DNA of 64,000 nt from Rhizodiscina lignyota (lineage: Eukaryota; Ascomycota; Dothideomycetes; Aulographales; Rhizodiscinaceae): contig ML978121.1 in the NCBI GenBank assembly GCA_010015805.1, positions 2,418,001 through 2,482,000 of the forward strand, given 5' to 3'. This document shows positions 23,440 to 34,268 of the stretch, piece after piece. The notes under the pieces were generated by a model. It did not search any database and had not been told where the DNA came from. It was given only the letters and a program-made list of their open reading frames with translations. Made by a program: the position numbers and the translations under genes. How positions within the stretch are numbered: position 1 is the first letter of the stretch; every line of letters starts with the position of its first letter.

Positions 23440-25836
23440 TGCTGGAGAATGTGTCGCGGTCCTTTGTGCTATCTGACGAGATGGTCGAGTGGGTATAGAA
23501 ATGTAGGCTGATTCGTAGCATGCGAAGACAGTGCTGCACTGGAGGAAGTTTTGTGATCGTGTCGTAAGACTACAGCCTCTGGACGATCGAATACTAATCG
23601 ACAAGGCTTTTGGCCGTCAGCTTGCTCGCCAGAGTGTTTGATGAAACAGAGCGAAGACTGTGAATCAGCTGTGCCCAAGCTACTCCTAACTGCTTATAGC
23701 CAAACGCAAAGTATCATTTCCTGCTAACATATTGCAAGCTGCTGCGGATGTTACCCTGCCCCTGGAGCTTGAAGCAGATACAGAGCGCGAGTTCGTGAAG
23801 TGTAAGGAGGGCTGAGAGATAAGAAGGCAATGAAAGCGGGGAACTATGATAGTATAAAACTGAATGCAGCTTACTTCTGTAACTGGGCTAATCGCTCAGA
23901 AGCACGAGCAAATCGAGGTTAGAGTCGCATGTAATGGAAGCCGAATGTAGCCTTGATGTTCTTCTGGTGTTCTGGATAACCTGCGATATGGCCCTGAGAC
24001 TGGATTATTAGAGGGGAGGTCTGAAAGCCTGAGAATGTATGACGCTCTAGAACGGGTTCCTTCTTACCTTGCCTGAATACAAGAGGCCGGATTGATGATA
24101 CTCAGCTCTGGACGTGTGACTTCTCAAGTGGAACAGCACACCATCCTCTTGATTTTCAGCTCGGCTCGGCTTTTCCACTGGGCAGCTGGGATCGGTAGTT
24201 GTCCGCACGAAGACAATAGAAACGGGTAAAGGAATCTTGGGCACTCTCGTCCTTCATATAAGAACTCATCAATGATGGTTACGATGCTTTATGCAGTAAC
24301 ATGCCATTACCGTCTTCCCGTACGGATGGAGGCGCTATCGAGTAATTGCACAAGACATCTTTCTCTGACTACAGCTCTATTGGTCGTGAATGTCGGTCAC
24401 AATGACGCCGCGGAGCGGAAGGCAAGTGGACAATGGAAAGCATGCTTCCTCCAATCGAGTTTAGGAGGCATGAGAAGGAACTCGAGATCCGGGTAAATCT
24501 GACGTGCGCCACATTGGATCTAAAGGCGCCACTGTCTTTGTGGTAGTCCAGCGAAGCAGATCTTGACTCAAGATCTGTGGGTCGGTCTTGGGGCGCTCTT
24601 GAGACTTTAAGCCGCTGCAAGTTCCCAGAACAGCGGTATCCAGGCTACCGAATGGTAGGGTACAGTCGATCTCTGTCAAGGTGGGATCTGTGTGACCTGT
24701 CGTATTTAGATTCGTCAGCGCTACGCCACGGCCATGACCCCGGATAACCTTCTTTTCTAGGCGCATCGATTCACGAATAAGCAAAGGCCGCTCGCTAAAG
24801 CCGAGATGCTGTTGGCAGATCCTGTGTCTCATACCGTTCGATTGGATCCTCATGCAGGCAGCCATGTGCTCCGGTTCCTCGAAATACTGTAGCACCGACT
24901 CCTCCGATACTGCAAGTGAGAGATCGAGTAACCAACCCATGGTGGTCTAAGCGCAGGAATAAGCGCAGTCCTTACGCTTCAAGATCAACCGCGACAGCCA
25001 GATTCGGAGCGTGCCAGTACTGAGAGACGCTTCGGGCAACGGTAACCCCAATTAGTTCATCAGTGCAACTCCACTTTCTCTTTCTAAGGATCTGAGACAT
25101 GCGACTTACAAGAAGGGTGCATCTTGCACTGGCTTAGCTCCTGCTTGAGCCTTCGATGCTGGACCCGCCCGACCCGATGGTTAGCTGTCATTGAGATGAC
25201 AAAACGAGCAGCGCCGCGGCTGAGCGGCCGTTCGGGGGAGTGGATGAGAGTATATGAGAAGGCAGCTAAGCGTCCGTAATGATATGCAGAGCGCTCAACC
25301 TGTCAATTTCGCGTTGCACAAAATTACTTTGCTGCCAGTCGCATGACACACGTCAGATGTCTCGGAGGACGTGGCAAAAACTCGAAGAGTCCTGAAAATT
25401 GATGATAGGAAAAGAAATCGGAGCTGAGAGAGACGGCGAAGCTATGTTTTGGCCCTTAGTGAGTAACCGTCACCGAGGCTCAACTCCAAGAGTGACAAAT
25501 GCCTACCCTTCGCAGAAACAGGGATGCCGAGTCCATGGCATCATAGAGATTGCACAGTGGCTTTGGGTATCATCTCACACTGGCTCCCTTCTTTGAGTAA
25601 CACTGTTCTGTCGTCTAAAGGGATGGCTCAGTTCTCAGGGGACAGGAGGTATTTCTCGGGCCAACCTCGGAAATTGGACGGCGTCATACATGAATATTTC
25701 ATCTCCTTCTTCATTCCTCGATATTCATCCATCAACCGAATTCTGTCCTAGTTACGCAGCTCTAATGACAGGGAGCCCTTCCTACTACATTCAATTTCGT
25801 TCTTGAAAGATAACGAAACTAGTCAGCCTCAGTCTT
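23440..25836. other. Gene-poor region with possible small coding remnants
   Basis: Mostly unassigned. On the minus strand, 24242-24070 reads as a coding-like block (…DGVLFHLRSHTS…LLYSGK) ending at a good donor GTAAGA; after an acceptor CAG near 23998 it would continue GHIAGYPEHQKN… to a TAA. I could not name a family. Nothing convincing from 24950 to 25830. Confidence 0.3.
24461..24940 (-). CDS. Unrecognised ORF (weak)
   Basis: A single open frame of 159 codons starting MGWLLDLSLAVSEE. I do not recognise it, see no signal peptide and no clear composition shift. It may be an orphan gene or a chance frame; included because it is the longest frame in a 2.4 kb gap. Confidence 0.2.
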   Translation of the reverse strand: MGWLLDLSLAVSEESVLQYFEEPEHMAACMRIQSNGMRHRICQQHLGFSERPLLIRESMRLEKKVIRGHGRGVALTNLNTTGHTDPTLTEIDCTLPFGSLDTAVLGTCSGLKSQERPKTDPQILSQDLLRWTTTKTVAPLDPMWRTSDLPGSRVPSHAS

Positions 25837-26757
25837 TCAAGCTAAACCCTCTCGCTTGTCGACAAAGCCTAATGCAGCCGAAAACCCCACTGCAAGCCTC
25901 TCTGCAATGAGCGGTTGAAACTGCAAAAGCATCGTTAGCAAGGCTGGCGCTTTCTGATATGATCGCACTGTGCAGCACCCACGTTTTTTCGAAACTCTTG
26001 CATGCTCTCACTCGTAGCGTGTACATTCTTGAAGTATGCCTCGGACGAGTATCTCTCGAACAGAATGACCGAGACATCATCTTCCGCACTCTCAAGCACT
26101 AGAAAGCTGTAGGTCTCATCCTCGGTCCGGTACACATTGTCCGTGTGTCGAAGGACAACCTTCATAAAATCGTCTCGCTTCCCTGGGTGCGCTTTGAAGG
26201 TCGCAATCCAGATGAACTGCTCGCCCAGGGGCAATTTCGATGGCTCATCGCGCCAGACCCAACCGCCTTTGGCGTTGCACTTTATGATCTCGACCGGATT
26301 GCTATAGAAATCGGACTTTGCCTCTTCTCTATTGGGGTCAGCTGATCTGAGTTATCAGTCCAGGACTTCTGGCACTTACTCTTTCCACTTCTTGTAGGGC
26401 TCAGAGGTGCGATGGACAGCTGTCACGTAGTCCATACTATCATAGCTAATGCATAGGCATGAGCGCGCGATACTCCGATGGGAACCTTTCAATTTAGGCA
26501 AAGCTCACGTTTCAAATATGGTATAGATGCTCTTGTCCCCCTCAAGAGGTAGCATGGAGCAAAGGGAATCGCATTCCTTTTGCTTGAACTCATATTCAGC
26601 CACAGTCTTATGGAGACCCAACACCTGAATAGACATTAGATGGTGACATCGTCTTTACTTATATACAAGCTGCATGACTGACAGTTTTGGTCGCCTCCGG
26701 CTTTGTGAAAATCCGAGCGACAATACATAGTTGCGGAACAGGGTGCTTCGTCGCCAT
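25837..26757 (-). CDS. Two-domain ABM-type (antibiotic biosynthesis monooxygenase) protein
   Basis: Five exons (26757-26683, 26624-26509, 26436-26380, 26328-25983, 25920-25837) join in frame to give 225 residues. Two dimeric alpha/beta-barrel units are visible: VPQLCIVARIFTKPE ... IYTIFETMDYVTAVHRTSEPYKKW, and GEQFIWIATFKAHPGKRDD ... SFLVLESAEDDVSVILFERYSSEAYFKNVH. The last exon adds FQPLIAERLAVG and ends REGLA. ABM domains include cofactor-free quinol monooxygenases and also heme or stress-response proteins, so the reaction is not proven. It sits in the same patch as a GNAT enzyme and a TetX-like monooxygenase. The N-terminal exon is the least certain but starts with an ATG in phase. Confidence 0.8.
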
Positions 26758-27576
26758 GGTGAATATTTTTAGCGCAAGGGCAAGACTTGATAAGGAAGGG
26801 GCAGTGATATCGATTTATAAAGGTGAGTACTCCACTAGAAGGTGGAGGTCGGGTAATGACCATCCGTAACGGGGCCGGATTAGTGGATTCGTGGATTCAG
26901 GTTACAACTTACCGTCATGTGAATGGTAATGGCCAACAGCTATCATATACTACCTACAAAGACTATTTCAATAGGCCGAGCTCTGAGCTCACTACTAACG
27001 CTGGATCAGTCCAGAGGCATATGAGACTTCGCCAAAGTTTGCGACACTGAAATCTCAACGAATTTATGTATGATTTCTTTAGTGACTCTCGCCAGCGTAC
27101 GAAGGAACTATCGGCGAGTTAGCTACACCAACTCGACATTATAACTACTCTCATCACAATAATGGACCCGACGCGCGTATATATATCCTTTCGACACATA
27201 AGACATTCAGCCACAGCACAATCTACACTTGCATTTCATGGGGCACACATTAGACGACCCATTGACAGATTCCTCATTTCCAAGCACGAAGCACAACGAT
27301 ATGAGAGATTGTTCGGAAATCAGGATGGTTTATTGGATTTTCACGGAAACACTCCTTCCAATGAGATGAGCACGTATAGCTCTGTTATCTTCAACTCGGC
27401 CTGATGGGTCGAAGCAGGCCTGTGTATTCGCCATGGAGTCACCCTGATCATGACCAACTTCCCAACATGGCAGCGGCATAATTATCCCGATCTCACATGA
27501 GTCATATTAGAGGTCTGTCACCGTACACGCAATATTGCACACTTTTGTCTTGATTTCAAACTTCTGCATTATTAAA
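26758..27576. other. Divergent intergenic region
   Basis: Between the ABM and GNAT genes, which are transcribed away from each other. A short frame at 27162-27404 has no domain. No gene seen. Confidence 0.4.
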
Positions 27577-28116
27577 ATGGCCTACAAGCTGCGTACTGCC
27601 ACGCTGGATGACCAGCAACGTCTTCACGGTTTGATTGAACGTTCCGTCCGAGAGCTGAGCGCCAACGACTACACACCGGAGCAAATCAAAGAGGCGATTG
27701 GAAACACATTCGGCGTGGACACACAGCTTATCAAGGACGAAACGTATTTCGTCGTCGAGGAGCAGTCATCGGGCCAAATCGTCGGTTGCGGAGGCTGGAG
27801 CTTTCGCAAGACTCTCTTTGGCAGCGACTTTGTCAAGGAGAGAAGCGCTTCTGAGCTCGACCCGGCAAGCGAGGCGGCGAAGATACGAGCCTTTTTTGTC
27901 GACCCTTCAATTACCCGCGCTGGCCTCGGTTCTATGCTCTTATCGCACTGCGAAGCTGAAGCCACTGCGCGTGGATTTCGGAAGCTTGAGCTCATGTCGA
28001 CCTTGCCGGGACAGCGATTCTACGCCGCAAAAGGATACATATATACGGGAGATCACTACCACGAACTGAGCCCTGGCTTAAAAATCAAGTTTATTTCGAT
28101 GCGGAAGAGCCTGTGA
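27577..28116 (+). CDS. GNAT-family N-acetyltransferase
   Basis: One exon, 179 residues. Start ATG at 27577 (MAYKLRTATLDD), preferred over the upstream in-frame non-ATG codon because it begins at the canonical first strand of the fold. The body has VVEEQSSGQIVGCGGW (strands 2-3), the long strand AKIRAFFVDPS (strand 4) and the acetyl-CoA loop ITRAGLGSMLLSHCEAEA, followed by RKLELMSTLPGQRFYAAKGY, typical of the last helix and strand. Acetyl-CoA is the donor; the acceptor (amine, amino acid or drug) is unknown. It is tail-to-tail with the TetX-like monooxygenase, 274 bp between stops. Confidence 0.88.
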   Translation: MAYKLRTATLDDQQRLHGLIERSVRELSANDYTPEQIKEAIGNTFGVDTQLIKDETYFVVEEQSSGQIVGCGGWSFRKTLFGSDFVKERSASELDPASEAAKIRAFFVDPSITRAGLGSMLLSHCEAEATARGFRKLELMSTLPGQRFYAAKGYIYTGDHYHELSPGLKIKFISMRKSL

Positions 28117-28390
28117 TCGTGTGTCAATATGTTCGGCATCAGAAGCGGACCACGATTTGCAAGAATGCGCTGAAAATGTTCATGGCGGAAGTTTCTTGTA
28201 TGCTGAATATCGTTTCTTACATCTAATGCCTTGAGTTAGGTCTAACGGTGCTCCTAGGAAAATCCATCGGTTCCATAATCTACCATCAATGCGTCAGCCA
28301 TGCATAGCCTAAGGCGCTCTCACTATGCTCCTTGTAATCAGATAGGAATGACTGCCTCGGCATCCATCCAAGTTCCCAACCATTGCCACT

Positions 28391-29689
28391 CTAATTAAGA
28401 TTCCGCCATCGCCAGATCGTGTAATACACTCTCAGCCCACACCAGATCAGCCATTTCGTACCCCACGGAGCCTCGTCGCTGATTGCGGTGTACATATAAG
28501 TCTCGATATTCTTCTCGGGCCCTCCCGGATCGAAGAACATGGCGTCCATCATGTCCTTTGTCATTTGTTGAACTCTGGTTCCTCGTACAAACATGTCTTC
28601 TTCGAACTTCTTGACGTCTGTTGAGATCGCCAGCGCGCGTTCTTCGGCCGATATTGAAGGCGAGCATTTATTGCAAGCGGAAATGATCGCATCGGCGAGC
28701 TTCATTGCGTCCGCCATCGCTACATTAACACCTTCTCCAGCGAAAGGAGTCATGAGATGAGCGGCGTCGCCGAGGAGTGTGAGGTAAGGTTTGTGCGTCC
28801 ACTTGTGTCCGATCCGGAGCATGTAGAGGTTTCTGGGCACGGCGACATCTTCGTCGGCCTTTTCGAGGAAACTGACGAGCGTTGGATTCCAGCCTTTGTC
28901 TTTCAGTCCGTTTGAAAGTGCAATTTTGGAGGCTTTTGCATCGTTGCAATTATACAAGGCTATCTCCTGCCAGTTTTCCGGTACGAGCATCCAATTCGAG
29001 ACGCTCAATGCAGCATCTGTTGCGAGTTGTTGCGCAGTCAGACCCATACCCAGGCCAAACGAGAAGAGAGATCCTCGATTAACTAAGGTATATAGCTCCG
29101 GTTGTGTCTTTTCGACGTTCTTGATGTGAAAGTTGATCCCCGAGATTCCAGAATAGAAAGGCTTGTCGGGTGACAGGGCGTTACGGACTTTGCTCCAAGC
29201 ACCATCGCCGCCAACGACAAGGTCGAAGCCAGTTTCCACGCCATGATCAAAGTGCAAAGATGGTTTGCCATCCTGATCCAAGGTAACATTTTGAAGCTTG
29301 TGATTCCATTTGATCATATCCGGTGGAAGAGAATCGATCAGAATCTGACGGAGTTGTATTCTATCGATCTCCGGACGTCCTCTCGTCGACTTTTCCTGTG
29401 TGCCTCCAAGGTTGATGAATCTCTTTAGGTCTTTGTTGCACACGATAAATGCTTCGCCATCGAACCTTGCGTGCTCGACGAACTCATCGTAAAGTTGTGC
29501 CTTCTTCAAAGCCGCTAAGCCCGTGTCTGTGTGAAGATCTAACGTGCCACCTTGAGTTCGGGCATCCAGTGATTTTTCGCTCTCGTAGATAATAATGTCG
29601 ACATCAACCTTGGAAACGAGAAGGAGACGAGCAAGAGTGCAGCCCGAAGGCCCAGCACCGATAACGGCAATTCTTGGCTTGCTAGCCAT
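28391..29689 (-). CDS. FAD-dependent aromatic monooxygenase, TetX-like
   Basis: Intronless, 432 residues. The N-terminal GAGPSGCTLARLL is the FAD-binding GxGxxG, followed by the E of IIIYESE for ribose binding; GGDGAWSKVRNAL is the DG motif and LLGDAAHLMTPFAGEGVNVAM the GD motif of class A flavoprotein hydroxylases. The overall match is to the fungal/bacterial TetX-like group, whose bacterial founder inactivates tetracyclines, while most fungal members have unknown substrates. It uses NAD(P)H and O2 to hydroxylate or epoxidise an aromatic ring. No introns, which is unusual next to its intron-rich neighbours, but intronless fungal genes exist. Confidence 0.88.
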   Translation of the reverse strand: MASKPRIAVIGAGPSGCTLARLLLVSKVDVDIIIYESEKSLDARTQGGTLDLHTDTGLAALKKAQLYDEFVEHARFDGEAFIVCNKDLKRFINLGGTQEKSTRGRPEIDRIQLRQILIDSLPPDMIKWNHKLQNVTLDQDGKPSLHFDHGVETGFDLVVGGDGAWSKVRNALSPDKPFYSGISGINFHIKNVEKTQPELYTLVNRGSLFSFGLGMGLTAQQLATDAALSVSNWMLVPENWQEIALYNCNDAKASKIALSNGLKDKGWNPTLVSFLEKADEDVAVPRNLYMLRIGHKWTHKPYLTLLGDAAHLMTPFAGEGVNVAMADAMKLADAIISACNKCSPSISAEERALAISTDVKKFEEDMFVRGTRVQQMTKDMMDAMFFDPGGPEKNIETYMYTAISDEAPWGTKWLIWCGLRVYYTIWRWRNLN

Positions 29690-30320
29690 TCCAGGGATGC
29701 TATGTAGTACTTGATGAAGAGGTCAATAGGTGGGATGTAATATACTGCAATTCAATGTGGTTGGAAATGCTACGAGACTGCTATTGGAGCTTTGCTGACG
29801 CGGGTAAGGGTGGTGATACGTTTGACAGAGAGGGCGCACTCAAAAGGGTAAACGCCCGTTCTTATACCAGTCCTCGGTTCCCAAAACCATCATTGCAACT
29901 CAACGTCAAACAAGCTTGTATGGAGCCGATTGAGTATTTCTTGTTGCCCGTAACCGAATCCTTCGGCCTTGGCTCTTCAGCCACGTTTGTTGTTGTTGGA
30001 CATGGCACCGAGAGCTCTCGGCCTCCGGCACGCACAATGTTTCTCACGCTCCGATTGGTTATTTCACTTCGTACGAATGCTATCTCCTGATCGTCGCAAA
30101 CCTTGCTAAGTGCGGATAGCTCTAATCGTGCGTGCTGAATAACGCTCAAGCCGCAATTAAAATATAGTGCGCAGAGATTCAGTTAGGTGCCGTTCCGCTT
30201 TTCTACTAGCTCTGAAGGGTCGTTGAAGGGTCGTTGAAGTGGTGAGCCGACCGTCATTCAGTTTATGTATTTTCTATTTTCGGGACCTTTGTACAGCTCG
30301 CTCAATCGTCTGATTCAATT
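29690..30320. other. Intergenic region
   Basis: Promoter of the TetX-like gene and 3' region of the AIF-like gene. A local duplication GGGTCGTTGAAGGGTCGTTGAAG lies at about 30218. No gene. Confidence 0.4.
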
Positions 30321-32204
30321 TCACATCTTAACCTCCGCTGGGACGCTGATTTCCATAGGATCCACTCCCTTCTTCAACTCGCTCTTGGAGGGCATCGCCG
30401 CCCTTCTCATCAGCTCTGCGCACTGTGTCATGTAAGGATCCTTCATCATACTTGCCACCGCGACGACCTCCTCCCCCTTGCAGTAGTATGCTACCCAGCT
30501 CACGCTTTTCTGGGGATCTGTTTCGCCCTTCACGATCAAGTCGTCATATCCGCCAGCCATCGTATTACCGCAATACCGTAGTTGTGCACCCATGGCTGAC
30601 CAGAAGACGGGAATGAACGGCTTTGGTTTCGATGACGGCTTCGCAATAGTCAGGGCTACGCTGCGGCCAGCATTTTGAGCGACGTTCCAGTGCTCAATAC
30701 GCACGGGATGGCCGTTGCCACCAGGGCCGTGATATGGGTATGTTGCTATGTCTCCGATGGCGTAGACATCCTTCAGGCCTTTAACTGCAAAGGACTCGTC
30801 GGTGGTGAGTGACCCATCTCGGTTGAGTTCGACTGCGCTATTGCCTCGGAGATACTCTGTTGCTGGTCCGACGCCCACGCCTTCGATGACAAGGTCCGCT
30901 TCGATCTCAGTGCCATCCTTCAGGAGGACGGCTCCAACCTTGGAGGAATCACTCTTTGACGGTGTTGCTTTGTCGACGGAGGCCTGCATGTAGAATTTTA
31001 CACCGGTCTTCTCGACAAGACCTTGGAAAATCTTGCCAATTTCCTCTCCCATTACGCGCTCCATGGGAACCTTCTCCATACCAACGATAGAAACAGTATT
31101 CCCTTTCTGAGCCAACGCATTGCCGACTTCCATGCCAATAAATGAGCTACCAATGACCACGATCTTCTTGCCATTGTCGCCCACAGCTTGTAAGATTTGC
31201 TGCACATCTGGAATTGTCCTGAGGACGAAAACATTTCCAAGGTCACCTTTCAGGCCAGAGAGGGGCAGCCATCGGGGTGTACCGCCGGTGGCGAGGACAA
31301 GCTTCGAATAGTCGTACGTCTTGCCAGATGCCGATGATACCTTTTTGCCAGAGAAGTCGACTGACTTGACTTCATCTGTAACGAATTCCACTGAAGCGTC
31401 TTGATAAAATGCGTCGTTTCTCCAGGCTGCCGCTTTCGCATCTGCGAGCAATGCCTTGGAGAGCTTCGTGCGGTCGATCGGTAGGTATCCTTCCCTGCTG
31501 ATGACGGTAACTGGCCCTGAAAATCCGTTTTCTCTCAGAGCTTCAATGAGGCCCACAGTGCCAGAGCCACTACAAGCCATTAGCCATGACCATAATTTGC
31601 CCTTTCTATCCTAAAACATACCCGCCAACGATAAGGACTTTGTCCGTGCCCTTCGCGGCACACTTCAAACTCAGCCCTCGTCTCGCTGCTTTGACAACGC
31701 TTTCTTCACCCTTGATGTATACAGCACCATTCTTCTCCACAATCTCGAACTTCGCAAGGGGGTCGAGGGCCGGTGCATCTTCAATCTCCCCGGTCGAGAT
31801 CTTAAAGCAAGCTGCGAAATGGTCAGCGTCGGAGATGCACACAGCATTTGATGCTTGAATAACCAACCTCCATGCCACGGACATGTCAGCCTCCCCGAGC
31901 CCGTGATCACGCCTTTCACCAAAGGCGCGCCATAGTGCGTGCACTTTGGGCTCAGAGCGTGCACCTCATTGTTCACCTTCGCGAGCAGCACCTTTACGTC
32001 CTGCAGCCCTTCAACCTCATATTCCTCTTTTTGACCATTTTTTAGATCAATTGAGCTGATGCCCTTCAACTTAAACTCCTGTGCCATTGTTTGTGCCGCT
32101 GTCGTTTGGAAATATCGGTGTATATGTGGATTGTTTGCGGGACGGCGGGGTACTCGGAGTGATTTGAAGTTGTAGAGAAGGCGACCGGTCCGTGAAGAAC
32201 TCAT
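30321..32204 (-). CDS. Rieske-domain AIF-like pyridine nucleotide oxidoreductase
   Basis: Three exons (32204-31868, 31811-31622, 31569-30321) give 591 residues. The first part looks like a mitochondrial presequence (MSSSRTGRLLYNFKSLRVPRR). A Rieske [2Fe-2S] domain follows, with C-T-H and, formed across the first intron, CPWHGACFKISTG. Then comes a flavoprotein disulfide reductase core: VLIVGGGSGTVGL across the second intron, a second GxGxxG in VVIGSSFIGMEVG for NAD(P)H, and YAIGDIATYP for FAD. This Rieske-plus-reductase order is that of AIFM3/AIF-like proteins. It is divergent from a peroxiredoxin 355 bp away. Partner and electron acceptor are unknown; location in mitochondria is an inference from the leader. 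Confidence 0.9.
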
Positions 32205-32559
32205 ATAAATTATTTCAACGGAAATCAAAGGCTCATGGATCTTACATATGACCCTGCTTCCTGTCAGCCTAAGAGAAGTGGCAGTGATGTTGCTTTGAAA
32301 GCGTGGGGGAGATAGTCTTCTGTTGCCAGGGGAGCTTCAACTTTCGTCGTCATCGAATGTCATCCAATTTTGCCGCGCCGTGATTGGCCGGTCTTATTTC
32401 CGCGTCATCACCTCTATGCCGCATTCCAAATCCGACGGAGCAAAAGAGCATATATCGGGTCAAATATCGCATTCAAAAGCGAGGGGCCATAACTTGAAAC
32501 ACTGACTGGGACAGCCGCGCAAGCTAATTGAAATCCCACAGCAATTGACCCTGATTATT
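32205..32559. promoter_or_regulatory. Shared divergent promoter, Rieske-AIF / peroxiredoxin
   Basis: 355 bp between two start codons of opposite genes that both handle redox chemistry. The layout suggests joint control, but I see no unambiguous operator such as a named stress element. Confidence 0.4.
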
Positions 32560-33187
32560 ATGGCTCGTGAGCTTCCCTGACAACCTCAATGGACATAGAA
32601 CCGGCAGTAGCTAACGGGAATCTGTAGACACGACGTTTCCCTCAGATCTACCTGTGCCCGTCGACGATGGAGCCACTTCTCATCTCTCAGGCAGTATCAT
32701 GCCATCCGTGTCCCTTCCTGCGACGGACGATTCTTCCATAGACCTCACCACCCTCCCCGGCCTTGTCATCGCGTTCTGCTACCCACGAACCGGCGCGCCG
32801 AAAGAGACCGTGCCCGACTCGTGGAACGCTATACCTGGTGCGCGTGGCTGTACTCCTCAGGCATGCTCCTTCCGCGACCTGTTCTCGGAGCTTGCATCCT
32901 ACAATGTGTCTCGTGTCTTTGGGATCAGCACACAAGACACAGATTATCAGCGGGAGGCTAAGAAGAGATTGAAGCTTCCGTATGAACTGCTGAGCGATGA
33001 GAAGCTTAAGTTCGTGGAGGCATTGAAGCTACCGACGTTCGAGTGGGAGGGCAAGAAGGTCATTAAGAGACTGACACTCGCGATAATGGACGGGAAGATT
33101 GTACATGTGTGGTATCCCGTATTCCCGCCTGATAAGAGCGCAGAACAAGTGCTGGATTGGCTGAAGAACGCACCCAAACTATCATGA
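32560..33187 (+). CDS. Peroxiredoxin, BCP/PrxQ type
   Basis: A 7-nt first exon (ATGGCTC) and a second exon from 32628 give 188 residues; the intron is GTGAGC...CTGTAG and the phase is exact. The thioredoxin fold is clear: LVIAFCYPRTGAP, then GARGCTPQACSFRDL, in which the two Cys (peroxidatic and resolving, four residues apart) match the PrxQ/BCP arrangement. SDEKLKFVEALKLPTFEW and LTLAIMDGKIVHVWYPVFPP complete the domain. It should reduce H2O2 and organic peroxides using thioredoxin. It is head-to-head with the Rieske-AIF gene. Confidence 0.88.
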
Positions 33188-33628
33188 AAATCATGGACGT
33201 GAGTCAATTATGGCCAAGTTAAGCCCGATTCCGTCAAACCAAGTACAAATCTCCTTTCTGCGACCATAATTCGGCCTTCAACATAACTGGAGCAGAAATG
33301 AGCTCCAGCATTGGACGTGTCGAACGTCCGTGCTAAGAGTTGCGAATATATTGAGCATTGCACCTCCGACGTGCCTCGCTATCACCAACAGCCAGAGAGA
33401 TGTTCACATCTCCACGGGTTCCCTGGACTCCATCACCCCAAAAGAGTGCGCTCTTCCCATGCTTGCATTTCCATTCGAGTCTTTTCAATCTCTGCTTTTG
33501 CATTTCAGGCTACATTTCTATTTCAGTCGATACTGATGTCTAAATCCATTTCCATGGACGCCTCTGGCAAGTTGTCAGTCCTTTGGTGACTCGAGGCCTT
33601 CAAGTGAATTATACAGAAAATCGTATCG
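33188..33628. other. Intergenic region
   Basis: Convergent 3' flanks; only frames below 100 codons. No gene. Confidence 0.4.
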
Positions 33629-34268
33629 CTATCTCATTTGCGGAACAGAAGCAACCTGAAGAAGGAGATCACATTGTTCAATACGTTGGAGAATCTGTGC
33701 GGGATCCAGACCTCCCCTGATGAGCGTCAAGACCTCTGTAGAGCCCGCTGAAGACCGATCTCGAAGAAGGTTAAAAATCTGCTCGTAGGGGGATAGCTGC
33801 TGAAGGATTTCTGTATTTTTGCGTTTGAGTGCTTGGGTACGGGTCTCTCCACTAGTAGTCGCATAGGCGCACTCTGTGCCTGCTGAAGCACATCGCTTGC
33901 ATGCAGGGCGTTCTCCCGTACACTCGTTCCAAGTCAGCCAAAAGTGCCGACGCTATGTGAGTTGTTCACACCTTGGATTTTCGCTTTCGGCAAGCTTCAC
34001 ATGCTACCATTTGGTGTTGTCGTATCCTGGGCCTTGGCGCTCTGGGTTCTGAGGCCAGACTCGATTCCGTTCTAGGTCGTAAAGGACGCAATTTTCCATG
34101 GTTGGCATCAGAGGTTACAATTAGTCCCGTTTCAGAGTCAAAAGAATCCAAGGACTTAGAGGAGGTGGTCTGTTCTGATTGTATTTTTGGAGGGCTCGAA
34201 GATATGGATGAGACAATTGGCTTCGGTCGTGGGCTAGCAGTGTTCGAAGACTCAGAATCCCGCTCCAT
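33629..34268 (-). CDS. Short Zn2Cys6 transcription factor
   Basis: Two exons (34268-33972 and 33922-33629, a 49-nt intron GTGTGA...ACGAG with branch-like GGCTGAC) give 196 residues. The zinc cluster is completed only after splicing: CEACRKRKSK | CTGERPACKRCASAGTEC, with all six Cys in the C-x2-C-x6-C-x6-C-x2-C-x6-C pattern. A linker RTQALKRKNTEILQQL and the region SPYEQIFNLLRDRS...EVLTLIRGGLDPAQILQ resemble the start of common fungal regulators of 500 residues or more; this one stops after DLLLQVASVPQMR. It lacks the middle-homology (fungal-specific TF) domain, so it may be a truncated regulator or a genuine short one. Binding target unknown. Confidence 0.75.

Noticed and set aside
28391-29689. 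Horizontal transfer of the intronless TetX-like gene from bacteria
   Set aside because: Intronless fungal members of this family are common and I see no compositional break that I can measure by eye.
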